A stretch of DNA of 64,000 bases, taken from Melioribacter roseus. Lineage in GTDB: Bacteria > Bacteroidota > Ignavibacteria > Ignavibacteriales > Melioribacteraceae. The notes below the pieces were generated by a model. That model was not told the DNA's origin and made no database searches. It was given only the letters and a program-made list of their open reading frames with translations. Below, piece after piece: positions 42,748-51,458 of the stretch; the stretch's first letter is position 1, and every line of letters begins with the position of its first letter. Location of the stretch: contig DYHH01000001.1 in the NCBI GenBank assembly GCA_020724265.1, positions 130,674 through 194,673 of the forward strand. Reading direction: 5' to 3'. Made by a program: the position numbers and the translations under genes.

Positions 42748-45700
42748 TTATTTAAGAAGAATCATCTTCTTCGCTTGCACAAATTCGCCTGCAGTGATCC
42801 TATATATATATGTCCCGCTCGATACCTTTATACCGAAATTGTTTTCTCCGTTCCAATTTACATTGTGTCTGCCTGCTTTTACTTCTTCGCTTAACAATGT
42901 CTTTACTTCTTGTCCCAACATATTGTATATCTTTATCGTTACAAAGTTTGCTTCCGGTAACGAATAATTTATCGTTGTTGTCGGGTTGAACGGGTTCGGA
43001 TAATTCTGCTCTATGCTGTAACTTAGTGGTAGTTCTTCGTCTCCATCTACACTGGTGACCGACCCTACCTTGAAATTACCTGTGTTTGAATAATTCGATG
43101 TACTGCCGCTTGTCTTACTTCTTACTCGCCAGTAGTATTCACCCTCTGCCAAATCCGTAACTTGTGAATTTAACTGTGCTATGTTGTCATACTTCGTTGC
43201 ATTGCTAAAGTCCGGATTTGTTGATAACTCAACTTCGTACGAGAGGGCTGATTGTGATTGAGTCGGTAAATACCAAGATAACGTAGGACTATTTGTTCCT
43301 ATCGTTACTCCTCTGGCTGGTGAACCGACTAACGGCATTACCGCACTTGCTCCGGCATCTACTGTGAACTTCCATACAGATGACGGATTCTCCCATGTTG
43401 CGCCTCCGTCATACGATAACTCTACATACCACCAATATGTAGCTCCTTCGGTTAACGGTCCGCTTACTGTTGCACTGGTTGTCGTTGTAACTACTGTCTC
43501 TACGTTTGCATTGAATAACTCGGTGTTGCTATAGGTTACTCTAAAATGAGTTACTCCCAGCATAGACCCGGTTACATACCAATAAAATGTCGGCGACTTT
43601 GTTAATATTATGCTGTTATTTGCCGGGTTTGTTAATAATATATTTGCATCGTTTCCGGCTATTGTGAATGAACTGTATGAGAAATCTCCATGAGCAGGTG
43701 GATTAACTCCATCATAGAGAGCAACTGCCCAGTAATAAGTCTCACCATATTCTAACGGACTGGTAAAGGTGTAGAAAGTTTCATTGATGTCTGAAGTTGT
43801 GTAACTACCGTCATAAGTAGTTGCCCAATTACCGGAATTTGATCCTTTCTGCCAACGTACAATGAATGAAGCCCAGCCAAGTGTTGAGCCGTCTACCCAC
43901 CAACTTAATGTTGGTGTATCAGTATAAACTGTCGGATTACCTACAGGCCAGCTTAAAACTACCGAACTGCTAAGACCACCGGCAATACTGAATTCTGCCG
44001 TTGTTGAAAATATTTCATCAGGACCTGTTACGTATGCTCTTACTCTCCAATAATAATATTCTCCAGCAACCAAACCACTACCTTGTACATATAAATCAGT
44101 TGTTGGTCCGAAAGTTTCATCTATTGTTCCAAACGTATTATCCGTACTTACCTGTACTTCAAAATTAACATTTGTATTTGCACCGCCAATCCACCAATAA
44201 AATGTTGGTGCGGTTGTATAAATCTCTAACCCACCTGTTGGATATGACGGATTTGCTGCTGTAGGAACTAAACCCGGTGCATCATATGTTTTAAATGATG
44301 CTATTGATGAATAATTAGTCTCTAAGCCGTATGTTGTTCTTACCTGCCAATAATATGTTGTTGATGGGTCTAAATCAGTCCCGATATAAACATACATGTT
44401 TGAACCGGCACTAATTGTACCCAACGGATTTGATAAAACACCTAAGGCTTCTGTCGGATCATCCGAATATATTACTTCAAATGTAGCTCCAGGTTCCCAT
44501 TGCATCGTGTACCAATAAAATGTTGGGTCTAAATAATAAATCTCCAAACCGCCGGTTGGGTATGATGGGTATGCTTTTACTGCACCGCCCTTTGTTGTGA
44601 AAGAAAATACGGTTGAATACTTCACGACTCTGTCATCAAAATCAAATTCTCCAGGTGTTGAGCCGTCATCGTAATATGCACATACTCTCCAATAAAATTT
44701 AGATCCGCCGGATAATCCATTTACTGCTTTATACAAATCCGTAAGATTATCGAACCAAAATACAGGATTAGCTCCTTGAGCTGCATCATTTTCTAAATCA
44801 GCCCATTGAACATAATCAGGAGCCAATGGCTGTTCTATAACTTGTAGGAAAAATTTAAGCGAACCAACTGCTTGATTCAGACCCCATGTAAATGTAGTAG
44901 GATCATAAAGATATAATTCCACACCATTACCAGGATTCCACAAATTGACAGTAACATTTGCAACAGTAGTAAAATACCATGCCTCAGAAGGATATTCAAA
45001 AGCACCGACTTCTGCAATTACTCTCCAATAATATTTTGTATTATTATTTAAAGGTATTTCTTCAAAATCAATGCCCGTAAATTTGTGACTATCAGTTCCG
45101 GAAGCAACAGTATGTTCCAATACTAAATCACCAACAAAATCAGTTGAGGTAGCAATTTGAATTCTGTATCCATCTGCTCCGCCATCAATCCACTCAACTG
45201 TAGGTTTTATTGAAACTCCAGTAATTGAATTGACAGGGGAAACAAGTGTCGGTACTACATCAAATGTCCAAGGACCGTTTGATGAAGTAGCCGGTGAATT
45301 ATCTAAAGGAGTATTGGTATCATCAATTGTTACATCCCAGGTATAAGTTCCATAATCTAAATCTAACGGGAAAGTATAAGGACTTGTTTCGGTATTATTA
45401 TATGCAAAACCATTATTACCTGATACATCCAATGTATAAGTTACATTTGAAACCGCAGCAGAAGTACTCCATGTAAGTGTCGGTGTTCTATCTGACGAGC
45501 TAAAACCGTCTGCAGGAGAGTCAAGTGTTAAATCAGGGAAATCTGTTTTAAAATCTTCAGTAGCCGAAGCATTATCTTCAGCCCCTTTTGTAGCTCTTAC
45601 CCTTACATCATAATTGGTATTATGCTCTAAAGCAGAGCCTACAGTATGAGGTGAAGTTGCACCGGAAGCTGAATACTCTAATGTTCCGAAACCGTCATCA

Positions 45701-46491
45701 CTAATTTCAACAATAAATGTAATACCGGTACTATTGCCATCTTGAGTCCATTCAATATCAGGTGTTACAGAATGATTAACCGGACTACCTGTTGGATTTG
45801 TAATCACTGGTGTTGCAATTAAGGTCGTAAAAGATACTTCCGCATAGTCTTCGGTTGAAGAAGAAGCATCAGTTACTGCAACAACTGCAAAATAATCCTC
45901 ATTATACGTGTTTGATGCTGTTGTTGTATATGGTGAGGTTTCACCTAGAGATGATTCAACATCACCCGCATGACCACTTCCGGTATTATCATTTATATAG
46001 ATATCATAATCATACGGTGGAAATCCACCTGTTGCATCAGTCCATGAAACATCTGGATTAAGAGCTGACGGAGATGCGGGTGGTGTGGTTGTGCCTGCTG
46101 TTAGAGCGGGTCCAGTACTTATTGTGATAGCCGCTGAAAGATTACCAGGATCATCCGAAGTATTTTCCAGAGTAAATGTATAAACTGTATTGTCGTCTAA
46201 AGTAGTAGCCGGGACATCAACTGTGTATGAAGGTCCGCCTCCACTTGAAATAAGCCCACTGACAGTTTTATCTGTACCTGCCGAGCCAGCCAATTGTCCA
46301 GGTCCAACTACAGCAGTAAACACTACTTCATAAGTGCTTGGACCATTATTGGCTGCATCGGTGAAAGTTATTGTTAAGATTGCATTCTCGTCAACCAAAG
46401 TATAATTTGTAGGTGAAGTTATAGATGGTTGAGCAAGAATTAAGCTAGTAAACAAAAGCAAACTAGCCAGTAACGTAATTAGTTTTTTCAT
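42748..46491 (-). CDS. T9SS-sorted FN3-like repeat surface protein 1
   Basis: 1247 aa. Signal peptide ends near 'LILAQ'. About ten FN3/Ig-like modules follow, with recurring 'P.F.W......Y.v.is', 'L.....YYWRV.a' and 'W.F.t' strands. The C-terminal ~90 residues are the T9SS type A sorting domain ('NYPNPFNPTTTINYSLPEAN', 'IYNMLGQEVKTL', 'SGTYIYRITAG', 'KKMILLK'), so the protein is exported across the outer membrane and attached to or released from the surface. The last ~264 residues are identical to those of surface protein 2. The leader RNA at 46492-46628 precedes it; the ribosome binding site GAGGG lies in a hairpin loop 7 nt from the ATG. Confidence 0.88.
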   Translation of the reverse strand: MKKLITLLASLLLFTSLILAQPSITSPTNYTLVDENAILTITFTDAANNGPSTYEVVFTAVVGPGQLAGSAGTDKTVSGLISSGGGPSYTVDVPATTLDDNTVYTFTLENTSDDPGNLSAAITISTGPALTAGTTTPPASPSALNPDVSWTDATGGFPPYDYDIYINDNTGSGHAGDVESSLGETSPYTTTASNTYNEDYFAVVAVTDASSSTEDYAEVSFTTLIATPVITNPTGSPVNHSVTPDIEWTQDGNSTGITFIVEISDDGFGTLEYSASGATSPHTVGSALEHNTNYDVRVRATKGAEDNASATEDFKTDFPDLTLDSPADGFSSSDRTPTLTWSTSAAVSNVTYTLDVSGNNGFAYNNTETSPYTFPLDLDYGTYTWDVTIDDTNTPLDNSPATSSNGPWTFDVVPTLVSPVNSITGVSIKPTVEWIDGGADGYRIQIATSTDFVGDLVLEHTVASGTDSHKFTGIDFEEIPLNNNTKYYWRVIAEVGAFEYPSEAWYFTTVANVTVNLWNPGNGVELYLYDPTTFTWGLNQAVGSLKFFLQVIEQPLAPDYVQWADLENDAAQGANPVFWFDNLTDLYKAVNGLSGGSKFYWRVCAYYDDGSTPGEFDFDDRVVKYSTVFSFTTKGGAVKAYPSYPTGGLEIYYLDPTFYWYTMQWEPGATFEVIYSDDPTEALGVLSNPLGTISAGSNMYVYIGTDLDPSTTYYWQVRTTYGLETNYSSIASFKTYDAPGLVPTAANPSYPTGGLEIYTTAPTFYWWIGGANTNVNFEVQVSTDNTFGTIDETFGPTTDLYVQGSGLVAGEYYYWRVRAYVTGPDEIFSTTAEFSIAGGLSSSVVLSWPVGNPTVYTDTPTLSWWVDGSTLGWASFIVRWQKGSNSGNWATTYDGSYTTSDINETFYTFTSPLEYGETYYWAVALYDGVNPPAHGDFSYSSFTIAGNDANILLTNPANNSIILTKSPTFYWYVTGSMLGVTHFRVTYSNTELFNANVETVVTTTTSATVSGPLTEGATYWWYVELSYDGGATWENPSSVWKFTVDAGASAVMPLVGSPARGVTIGTNSPTLSWYLPTQSQSALSYEVELSTNPDFSNATKYDNIAQLNSQVTDLAEGEYYWRVRSKTSGSTSNYSNTGNFKVGSVTSVDGDEELPLSYSIEQNYPNPFNPTTTINYSLPEANFVTIKIYNMLGQEVKTLLSEEVKAGRHNVNWNGENNFGIKVSSGTYIYRITAGEFVQAKKMILLK

Positions 46492-46628
46492 AAAAGCACC
46501 CTCATGCTTTGTGAATAAAATAAACTTTGGCTGGGTTTCAATATTTATAAATTATTAATTCTGTTTCCCTCAAAACAGATTCAATTTCCCTTGAAAATTG
46601 AGAAAGAAGATAATTCTTTTTTGGCTGG
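46492..46628 (-). promoter_or_regulatory. Structured 5' leader RNA, copy 1 (two CCAGCC boxes, two UGAGGG hairpins)
   Basis: In minus-strand order: box CCAGCCAAA (46620-46628), hairpin with 7-bp stem (46581-46601), hairpin CTGTTT-TGAGGG-AAACAG (46561-46578), box CCAGCCAAA (46526-46534), hairpin AAAGCA-TGAGGG-TGCTTT (46493-46510), then the ATG. The loop of the last hairpin holds the GAGGG ribosome binding site. The two other leaders keep boxes and loops while the distal stem bases change in pairs. No known riboswitch class recognised. Confidence 0.75.
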
Positions 46629-46634
46629 TGATAA

Positions 46635-46663
46635 AATATAAGAGGTATTTTTATATAAGTCAA
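46635..46663 (-). promoter_or_regulatory. Sigma-70 promoter of surface protein 1
   Basis: TTGACT (46658-46663), 17-bp spacer, TATATT (46635-46640). The expected start site is at the first CCAGCC box. Confidence 0.8.
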
Positions 46664-46795
46664 TAATTATTTTAGATATTATATCTTATTACCAGTTATA
46701 TACATTTTCTTTATATCTTCAGTCCAAGAAGCAAAAATATTTGATTATATGCAAGGGACTTAATGTGCCGTAGCTCACGTATAAAATCTTATACA

Positions 46796-46825
46796 AAAAA
46801 AAAGCTGCCCAACTCTGAGCAGCCT
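46796..46825 (-). terminator. Rho-independent terminator after miniprotein gene B
   Basis: Same stem as at 42502-42531 apart from one base (GCTGC / GCAGC core with T run). It lies 36 bp after the miniprotein B stop. Confidence 0.82.
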
Positions 46826-47836
46826 TACTGAAATCTATTTAGTAATTATTTCTTACTTTGTCTAAAAAAATGCGGATTGACAGGCGATAAGCGATAGTGT
46901 TATTACCACCGCCCATGCAAACATGTATATTGTTAGTGCAAGCTTTCTCATTTTATTTTCCTCTCTTTTTCAATTTTTTTATTCATTATTAATTTGTGCG
47001 GCTCGCTGACCGCACTTAAATTTTACAAAAAATAAGTAGTATTATTTAAGAAGAATCATCTTCTTCGCTTGCACAAATTCGCCTGCAGTGATCCTATATA
47101 TATATGTCCCGCTCGATACCTTTATACCGAAATTGTTTTCTCCGTTCCAATTTACATTGTGTCTGCCTGCTTTTACTTCTTCGCTTAACAATGTCTTTAC
47201 TTCTTGTCCCAACATATTGTATATCTTTATCGTTACAAAGTTTGCTTCCGGTAACGAATAATTTATCGTTGTTGTCGGGTTGAACGGGTTCGGATAATTC
47301 TGCTCTATGCTGTAACTTAGTGGTAGTTCTTCGTCTCCATCTACACTGGTGACCGACCCTACCTTGAAATTACCTGTGTTTGAATAATTCGATGTACTGC
47401 CGCTTGTCTTACTTCTTACTCGCCAGTAGTATTCACCCTCTGCCAAATCCGTAACTTGTGAATTTAACTGTGCTATGTTGTCATACTTCGTTGCATTGCT
47501 AAAGTCCGGATTTGTTGATAACTCAACTTCGTACGAGAGGGCTGATTGTGATTGAGTCGGTAAATACCAAGATAACGTAGGACTATTTGTTCCTATCGTT
47601 ACTCCTCTGGCTGGTGAACCGACTAACGGCATTACCGCACTTGCTCCGGCATCTACTGTGAACTTCCATACAGATGACGGATTCTCCCATGTTGCGCCTC
47701 CGTCATACGATAACTCTACATACCACCAATATGTAGCTCCTTCGGTTAACGGTCCGCTTACTGTTGCACTGGTTGTCGTTGTAACTACTGTCTCTACGTT
47801 TGCATTGAATAACTCGGTGTTGCTATAGGTTACTCT
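46804..47836. repeat. Direct repeat, copy 2 (about 1033 bp, pairs with 42510-43542)
   Basis: Read side by side with 42510-43542 (offset 4294 bp), I see no mismatch from the terminator stem through miniprotein B and the C-terminal part of the surface-protein gene up to 47836. Single-base differences then start and the two genes diverge. Coding and intergenic DNA are equally conserved, which points to recent duplication or gene conversion rather than selection alone. Confidence 0.85.
46862..46951 (-). CDS. 29-aa membrane miniprotein B
   Basis: Identical to miniprotein A (42568-42657), including the AGAGGAA site; it lies inside the 1-kb direct repeat. It starts 90 bp after the stop of surface protein 2, with a GTGCGG/CCGCAC hairpin between them, and is followed by a terminator. 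Its identity to A reflects recent duplication, so only miniprotein C gives independent evidence for coding. Confidence 0.65.
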   Translation of the reverse strand: MRKLALTIYMFAWAVVITLSLIACQSAFF

Positions 47837-50800
47837 GAAATGAGTTACTCCCAGCATAGACCCGATTACATACCAGTAAAATGTCGGCGACTTCGTTAAT
47901 AATATACTGTTGTTTGCTGGATTTGTTAACGATATACTAGCATCATTTCCGGCTATAGTGAAACTTCCTTCAGCAAAATCTGAATATGGTCCTCCGGGAT
48001 GATCATGTGCTGCAACTGCCCAGTAATAAGTCTCACCATATTCTAACGGGCTGGTAAAGGTGTAGAAGGTCTCATTCATATCTGATGTTACATAGATAGA
48101 GTCATTTGCCAATACTTGAGTTAACCATTGTGCAGGTGTTTTATCTTTTTTAGACCAAACAACTTTATAATGGAACCAACCCAAAGTAGAGCCTTCCATA
48201 TACCATGAAAGTGTTGGGGTATTTGTATATACCGTCGGATTACCTACAGGCCAATTAGCTACCGGGTAACTATTTAAACCACCTGTAACACTAAATTCCG
48301 CAGTTGTTGATAAAACGTCAGGATGCGGAGCTTTTGAGGATCTAACTCGCCATAAATATGATTGGCCAGGTAATAATCCACTACCTTGAATATATGTATC
48401 TGTAGTGGGTCCAAATGTTGTTGGCCATGTTGTTCCGCCGTCAGTACTCAACTCTACTGTAAAGTTAACATCAACATTCATTGCGCCTATCCACCAATAG
48501 AAATATGGTGCTGTTGTGTATATCTCCAATCCTCCGGTTGGATAAGACGGATTTGCTACTGTAGGTACTAAACCCGGTGCGTCATATGTTGTAAAGGTTG
48601 CTATTGATGAATAGTTTGTCTCAATTCCATATGTTGTTTCTACTTGCCAGTAATATTGTGTTGATGGGTCTAAATCTGTCCCGATATAAACATACATGTT
48701 TGAACCGGCACTAATTGTACCCAACGGATTTGATAAAACACCTCCGACTTCTGTCGGATCATCTGAATATATTACCTCAAATGTAGCTCCCGGCTCCCAC
48801 TGCATTGTATACCAATAAAATGTTGGGTCTAAATAATATATTGTTGCTCCGCCTGTTGGCCACGATGGATATGCTTTTACTGCGCCGCCTTGCGTATCAA
48901 AATAAAATACTTGTGAATACTTAACAACTCTATCTTCATGATCAAAGGCGTTTGAAGTTGAGCCGTCATCATAATATGCAACTACTCTCCAATAATACCT
49001 TGTACCGCCGGTTAATCCATTTACATTTCTCCAAGAATTGGATTGATGGTCATAGAAAAAGTCAATACTTCCCGGTGTTGCAATTTCGGCATCTACATCT
49101 GCAAACCATTCCGCAGTTGTTGGTTCTGTACCGGCAGCTTTAATTTGCAGATAATATTTTAGTGCACCTTGTGTTTGGCTTATTCCCCAAGTAAACATTG
49201 CCGGATCATAAGCATACAATTGCATTTGATGACCTGGATTATACAAACTAATATTAATATTAGTAACTGTCGTGAAAAAATTGACTTCGGATTCATAAAT
49301 CGGATCACTATTACCATCCAAAGCAATAATCTGCCAGTAGTACTTTGTATTATTTGCAAGCGGGAAATTCGGTATGTTTTCATTAGTATTATATGTTAAA
49401 ACAGTACCGACATTTTCGTCGAATAATGGTGCTGATAGATCACTATTAATGCTAATTATTAGTTGATATTCAATTGTTGCGGCAGGACCAGTTTTTAATT
49501 CACCCCATAGAAATGTCGGTTCAATTGATACACCGGTTATACTGTGAATTGGTTCTTGTAATCCTTCCCATTCATAAATTACATAATCGGTTATAGTAAC
49601 ACCGGTACCGCCAGGGTTAGAAGCATGAGCTGGACCTGATGCATCTCCCCAATTATTATTCTCATAAGCTAATACATAGTAAGGACCGCCATTGTCATTA
49701 TCAATACCTAAACCTGGATTAACTCCACCGCCATCAGTATTAAAAAAGTTACAATTTTTTACAACGATTCCTGAATAATCTCCGTCAACATTGATAGCAT
49801 AATCTAACGCTGAATCAAAATTGAATTCTAAACCATCAATTGTAACATTGTTTGCTGCGATAGTAATTGCTGGTGAAGCATTAGTAATGATAGGATCGTT
49901 AAAGCCCTTGAATACTAACTCCTTGTCAACAACAAAAGAATTAAATGGTCCGGGTCCAATAACAAAAATTGCATCGCCGTCTAATACATCAATATCATCA
50001 ATTAGATCTTGAATACCGTCAGGATTGGTACCGTTTACATAAAAGGTCCACGGTACATCAGGGTCTCTTGGTTCGTCAGGGTCGTTACCGTACCATGGTG
50101 AGTATAAAACATCATCGGATACTTCACCACCTGAACCTGTGGGATTTGTCGTTGCATGATAAGGCCCAGTAGCATGACCCCACCAATTCCATTCCGCATT
50201 TACAGTTTTCCCTGTAATATTATTAATTCCACCAAGAATTTTATTGTTTTCAATTAAATTATCTAGATTTGCTTCTCCACGTGCACCAGTACGTACATAT
50301 ATACTTAATGCATCATCGCTAAAAGTGTTGTCGGTGATAGTGTTACCGGTTACTTCATAAATGTCCATTCCACGATTATCAACACCGGCCGGAACATTAA
50401 AAACATTATCGGTTATAATGTTGTTATTCGTTAAAAGATTTAGACCTCTTGGACTGTTGAATTCATTATCCGTAACGCTCACAACACCGTCTAATGATGA
50501 AGCAGAAATTAAGCTAGCTGAGGTTGTATTAAAAACGTTGTTGCTAATATTTGCGGCAGTCACTCTCGCATTATCAATTGAGAATCCACGTGAACCTGTT
50601 AAATTACTGTTTGTCAAGGTTAAGGTGTGTTCCGTACCGGGATTTCCGGCAACAGAAATTAAGTAATACGTACTAGTATAGTGGATAATAGAATTTGTTA
50701 TAACTACATCACCTTGAACTCTAATAGCCTGTATAAAAGAAGTACTTTCAAACCGTAACCCATCAAAAGTAAGATCTTCTGGCCAACCTGATGTGCCACT

Positions 50801-51109
50801 TCCAGTTGTGATCGTTCCCACTACAATTGTTTCACCTGATGTTGTATTGGCATCACGAGCAGCACCAACACCTGCAGAAACACCATGCTGTGCTCCCCTA
50901 ATTGTTAGACCATCCTTTGTATTTACATTAAGGTTTTCAGTATATGTTCCCGATGGAACATCAATTACATCTCCTGGACTAGAAGCATCAATTGCATCTT
51001 GAATTGTAGCAAAACTCCCAGCGCCATTAATTGTGATTTGCGCATTAAGTCCAATTAGACTTAAGAAAAAAATTAGTGGGACTAACCGTAGTAGTAGTTT
51101 GAGTTTCAT
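47042..51109 (-). CDS. T9SS-sorted beta-helix and FN3-like repeat surface protein 2
   Basis: 1355 aa. Signal peptide 'LLLRLVPLIFFLSLIGLNAQ', then a right-handed beta-helix region (about 30-500: 'FATIQDAIDASSPGDVIDVP', 'LTIRGAQ', many 'N.i..N.f' rungs), FN3-like modules, and the same C-terminal sorting domain as protein 1. An in-frame ORF extends upstream to 51190 but would run through the conserved leader RNA. The ATG at 51109 fits the signal peptide and the GAGGG site, and is the correct start. Beta-helix folds often bind or cleave polysaccharide; no catalytic residues could be assigned. Confidence 0.87.
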   Translation of the reverse strand: MKLKLLLRLVPLIFFLSLIGLNAQITINGAGSFATIQDAIDASSPGDVIDVPSGTYTENLNVNTKDGLTIRGAQHGVSAGVGAARDANTTSGETIVVGTITTGSGTSGWPEDLTFDGLRFESTSFIQAIRVQGDVVITNSIIHYTSTYYLISVAGNPGTEHTLTLTNSNLTGSRGFSIDNARVTAANISNNVFNTTSASLISASSLDGVVSVTDNEFNSPRGLNLLTNNNIITDNVFNVPAGVDNRGMDIYEVTGNTITDNTFSDDALSIYVRTGARGEANLDNLIENNKILGGINNITGKTVNAEWNWWGHATGPYHATTNPTGSGGEVSDDVLYSPWYGNDPDEPRDPDVPWTFYVNGTNPDGIQDLIDDIDVLDGDAIFVIGPGPFNSFVVDKELVFKGFNDPIITNASPAITIAANNVTIDGLEFNFDSALDYAINVDGDYSGIVVKNCNFFNTDGGGVNPGLGIDNDNGGPYYVLAYENNNWGDASGPAHASNPGGTGVTITDYVIYEWEGLQEPIHSITGVSIEPTFLWGELKTGPAATIEYQLIISINSDLSAPLFDENVGTVLTYNTNENIPNFPLANNTKYYWQIIALDGNSDPIYESEVNFFTTVTNINISLYNPGHQMQLYAYDPAMFTWGISQTQGALKYYLQIKAAGTEPTTAEWFADVDAEIATPGSIDFFYDHQSNSWRNVNGLTGGTRYYWRVVAYYDDGSTSNAFDHEDRVVKYSQVFYFDTQGGAVKAYPSWPTGGATIYYLDPTFYWYTMQWEPGATFEVIYSDDPTEVGGVLSNPLGTISAGSNMYVYIGTDLDPSTQYYWQVETTYGIETNYSSIATFTTYDAPGLVPTVANPSYPTGGLEIYTTAPYFYWWIGAMNVDVNFTVELSTDGGTTWPTTFGPTTDTYIQGSGLLPGQSYLWRVRSSKAPHPDVLSTTAEFSVTGGLNSYPVANWPVGNPTVYTNTPTLSWYMEGSTLGWFHYKVVWSKKDKTPAQWLTQVLANDSIYVTSDMNETFYTFTSPLEYGETYYWAVAAHDHPGGPYSDFAEGSFTIAGNDASISLTNPANNSILLTKSPTFYWYVIGSMLGVTHFRVTYSNTELFNANVETVVTTTTSATVSGPLTEGATYWWYVELSYDGGATWENPSSVWKFTVDAGASAVMPLVGSPARGVTIGTNSPTLSWYLPTQSQSALSYEVELSTNPDFSNATKYDNIAQLNSQVTDLAEGEYYWRVRSKTSGSTSNYSNTGNFKVGSVTSVDGDEELPLSYSIEQNYPNPFNPTTTINYSLPEANFVTIKIYNMLGQEVKTLLSEEVKAGRHNVNWNGENNFGIKVSSGTYIYRITAGEFVQAKKMILLK

Positions 51110-51240
51110 ATAAGCACCCTCATGCTTTGTTAATGTAAAATTTTGGCTGGGTTTAAATATTTTTTCTAATCTTTCTCCTGCTTCCCTCAAAGCAGATTTG
51201 ATCTCTCGATTGATGCGAGAATATATTCTTTTTTGGCTGG
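51110..51240 (-). promoter_or_regulatory. Structured 5' leader RNA, copy 2
   Basis: Boxes CCAGCCAAA at 51232-51240 and 51142-51150, hairpin TCTCG-(7 nt)-CGAGA (51204-51220), distal hairpin CTGCTT-TGAGGG-AAGCAG (51178-51195), proximal hairpin AAGCA-TGAGGG-TGCTT (51112-51127) ahead of the ATG. Compared with copy 1, the distal stem changes T to C and A to G at paired positions. Confidence 0.75.
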
Positions 51241-51248
51241 AGGCTAAA

Positions 51249-51276
51249 AATATACACTTGAGAATTATAATACAAG
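51249..51276 (-). promoter_or_regulatory. Promoter of surface protein 2 (-10 clear, -35 weak)
   Basis: TATATT at 51249-51254, at the same distance from the leader box as in the other two copies. The -35 region is only CTTGTA at 16-bp spacing. Confidence 0.5.
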
Positions 51277-51322
51277 TACAATTCGGATATTTTAACCTAT
51301 TATGTTCCAGTTCACTTTATAT

Positions 51323-51412
51323 TTAAAAGAAAGCGGTCTGTGCTGCATACAAAGCCGAGCCAATAACAATCACCATTATTGTAAACAACACATACGAAAA
51401 TTTACTTTTCAC
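51323..51412 (-). CDS. 29-aa membrane miniprotein C
   Basis: GTG start, 29 codons, stop TAA. AAGGAG lies 8 nt upstream (51421-51426). Met-Lys-Ser-Lys start, hydrophobic core 'FSYVLFTIMVIVIGSALYAA', end QTAFF. It has exactly the length of miniproteins A and B with only 9 of 29 residues identical, mostly at the C-terminus, so conservation is at protein level. It starts 46 bp after the stop of surface protein 3. No terminator is visible before the leader of surface protein 2. Confidence 0.65.
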   Translation of the reverse strand: MKSKFSYVLFTIMVIVIGSALYAAQTAFF

Positions 51413-51458
51413 TTGTAAATCTCCTTACAATTATTTTGGTATTAATCAATAATCAAAT

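Larger units (their letters stand above)
42510..43542. repeat. Direct repeat, copy 1 (about 1033 bp, pairs with 46804-47836)
   Basis: Covers the terminator stem, miniprotein A, the spacer hairpin and the 3' quarter of surface-protein gene 1. See copy 2 for the comparison. Confidence 0.85.

Noticed and set aside
51110-51190. N-terminal 27-codon extension of surface protein 2
   Set aside because: It would translate the conserved leader RNA ahead of a clear signal peptide; the other two surface proteins start right after the leader.
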